A stretch of DNA of 64,000 nt from Euphorbia lathyris (lineage: Eukaryota; Streptophyta; Magnoliopsida; Malpighiales; Euphorbiaceae): contig NC_088911.1 in NCBI RefSeq assembly GCF_963576675.1, positions 84,907,256-84,971,255 on the forward strand. The letters are read 5' to 3'. The position numbers were made by a program, and so were the translations under genes. Below the pieces are notes generated by a model. The model made no database searches and had not been told where the DNA came from. It saw only the letters and a list, made by a program, of their open reading frames with translations. How positions within the stretch are numbered: position 1 is the first letter of the stretch; every line of letters begins with the position of its first letter. This document shows positions 63,771-64,000 of the stretch, piece after piece.

Positions 63771-64000
63771 ATTCCTGTGCTAAATGAATATGAATGCTGA
63801 GTGAATTACATGCTGAATGATTTATTGTTTGCTGAGTAACTCATCGAAACTGACTGAATATACAATACTGAGTAAACTTGCACGCTGAGAAACTTAGTTT
63901 AGAACTTGAACTTAAAATCATCCTTAAATACTGCACTGACCACTCAGAATATCAAACGCTTGACATTCTAAATACTGAGTGATTAATCCGTTAGCATAAA
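63771..64000 (+). other. SIRE-B post-pol spacer
   Basis: No ORF. Repeated GCTGAGTGAATT, GCTGAGTAACTCA, ACTGAGTAAAC and ACTGACCACTCAG words, as in the SIRE-A spacer at 51180-51400. Confidence 0.7.

Larger units (their letters stand above)
57495..64000 (+). mobile_element. SIRE-B: SIRE-lineage Copia element, right end outside window
   Basis: LTR, PBS, gag and pol in order. Gag and pol resemble SIRE-A throughout, but the LTR differs much more outside its termini, so this is a separate subfamily. Gag and pol carry nonsense codons. After pol (63770) the last 230 bp are CTGAGT-rich spacer; any env-like ORF and 3' LTR lie beyond 64000. Confidence 0.92.

Overview
This is repeat-rich nuclear DNA of a flowering plant. 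Every recognisable coding segment belongs to a plant LTR-retrotransposon lineage (Copia SIRE, another Copia, Gypsy Athila, Gypsy Tat/Ogre, and a chromovirus-like LTR), nested in one another. I see no host gene, tRNA, rRNA or CRISPR array. The species cannot be told from the sequence.

Layout. 1-850 is the end of a chromovirus-like LTR that cuts an Athila-like LTR (stub 851-887). An old minus-strand SIRE element (env-like ORF and part of pol) forms the substrate of 888-24327. It is broken by a 16.4-kb Tat/Ogre-type element that keeps only a gag fragment (1141-17508) and by two 1.5-kb Athila-like solo LTRs with perfect 5-bp target duplications (18784-20269 and 21443-23001). 24328-34069 is a minus-strand Athila region: gag-protease, RT-RNase H-integrase, and two divergent env-like ATHILA ORF1 genes in tandem. 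A Copia element (34070 to about 38540) interrupts the Athila gag and is itself cut off in the protease region. From there to the right edge lies a minus-strand Tat-lineage Gypsy element with an antisense, intron-containing plant-mobile-domain gene (38709-41755). Two plus-strand SIRE elements sit inside its pol: SIRE-A (44727-56560, complete, TSD GGGCT) and SIRE-B (57495 to beyond 64000).

How the parts relate. SIRE-A has open gag and pol frames and very similar LTRs, so it is young, but its env-like gene is broken. The Tat pol and the old SIRE pol have decayed mainly through nonsense codons that fit cytosine deamination. The gag-only Tat/Ogre derivative would need the pol proteins of an autonomous relative, and its post-gag region is clearly related to the post-pol region of the Tat element at 42 kb.

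The most interesting observation is in that shared region. It holds a series of stem-loops of one design: a variable 8-bp stem, a 5'-side AAAA bulge, a short C-G stem and usually a GNRA-like loop. There are six in the gag-only element (11952-12861) and three in the Tat element (42022-42173, minus strand). The arms differ from copy to copy yet still pair, and equivalent copies in the two elements differ by compensatory changes. Non-Watson-Crick pairs are G-U on the sense strand of each element. This points to a selected RNA structure, perhaps a packaging or export signal shared by a parasite and its helper.
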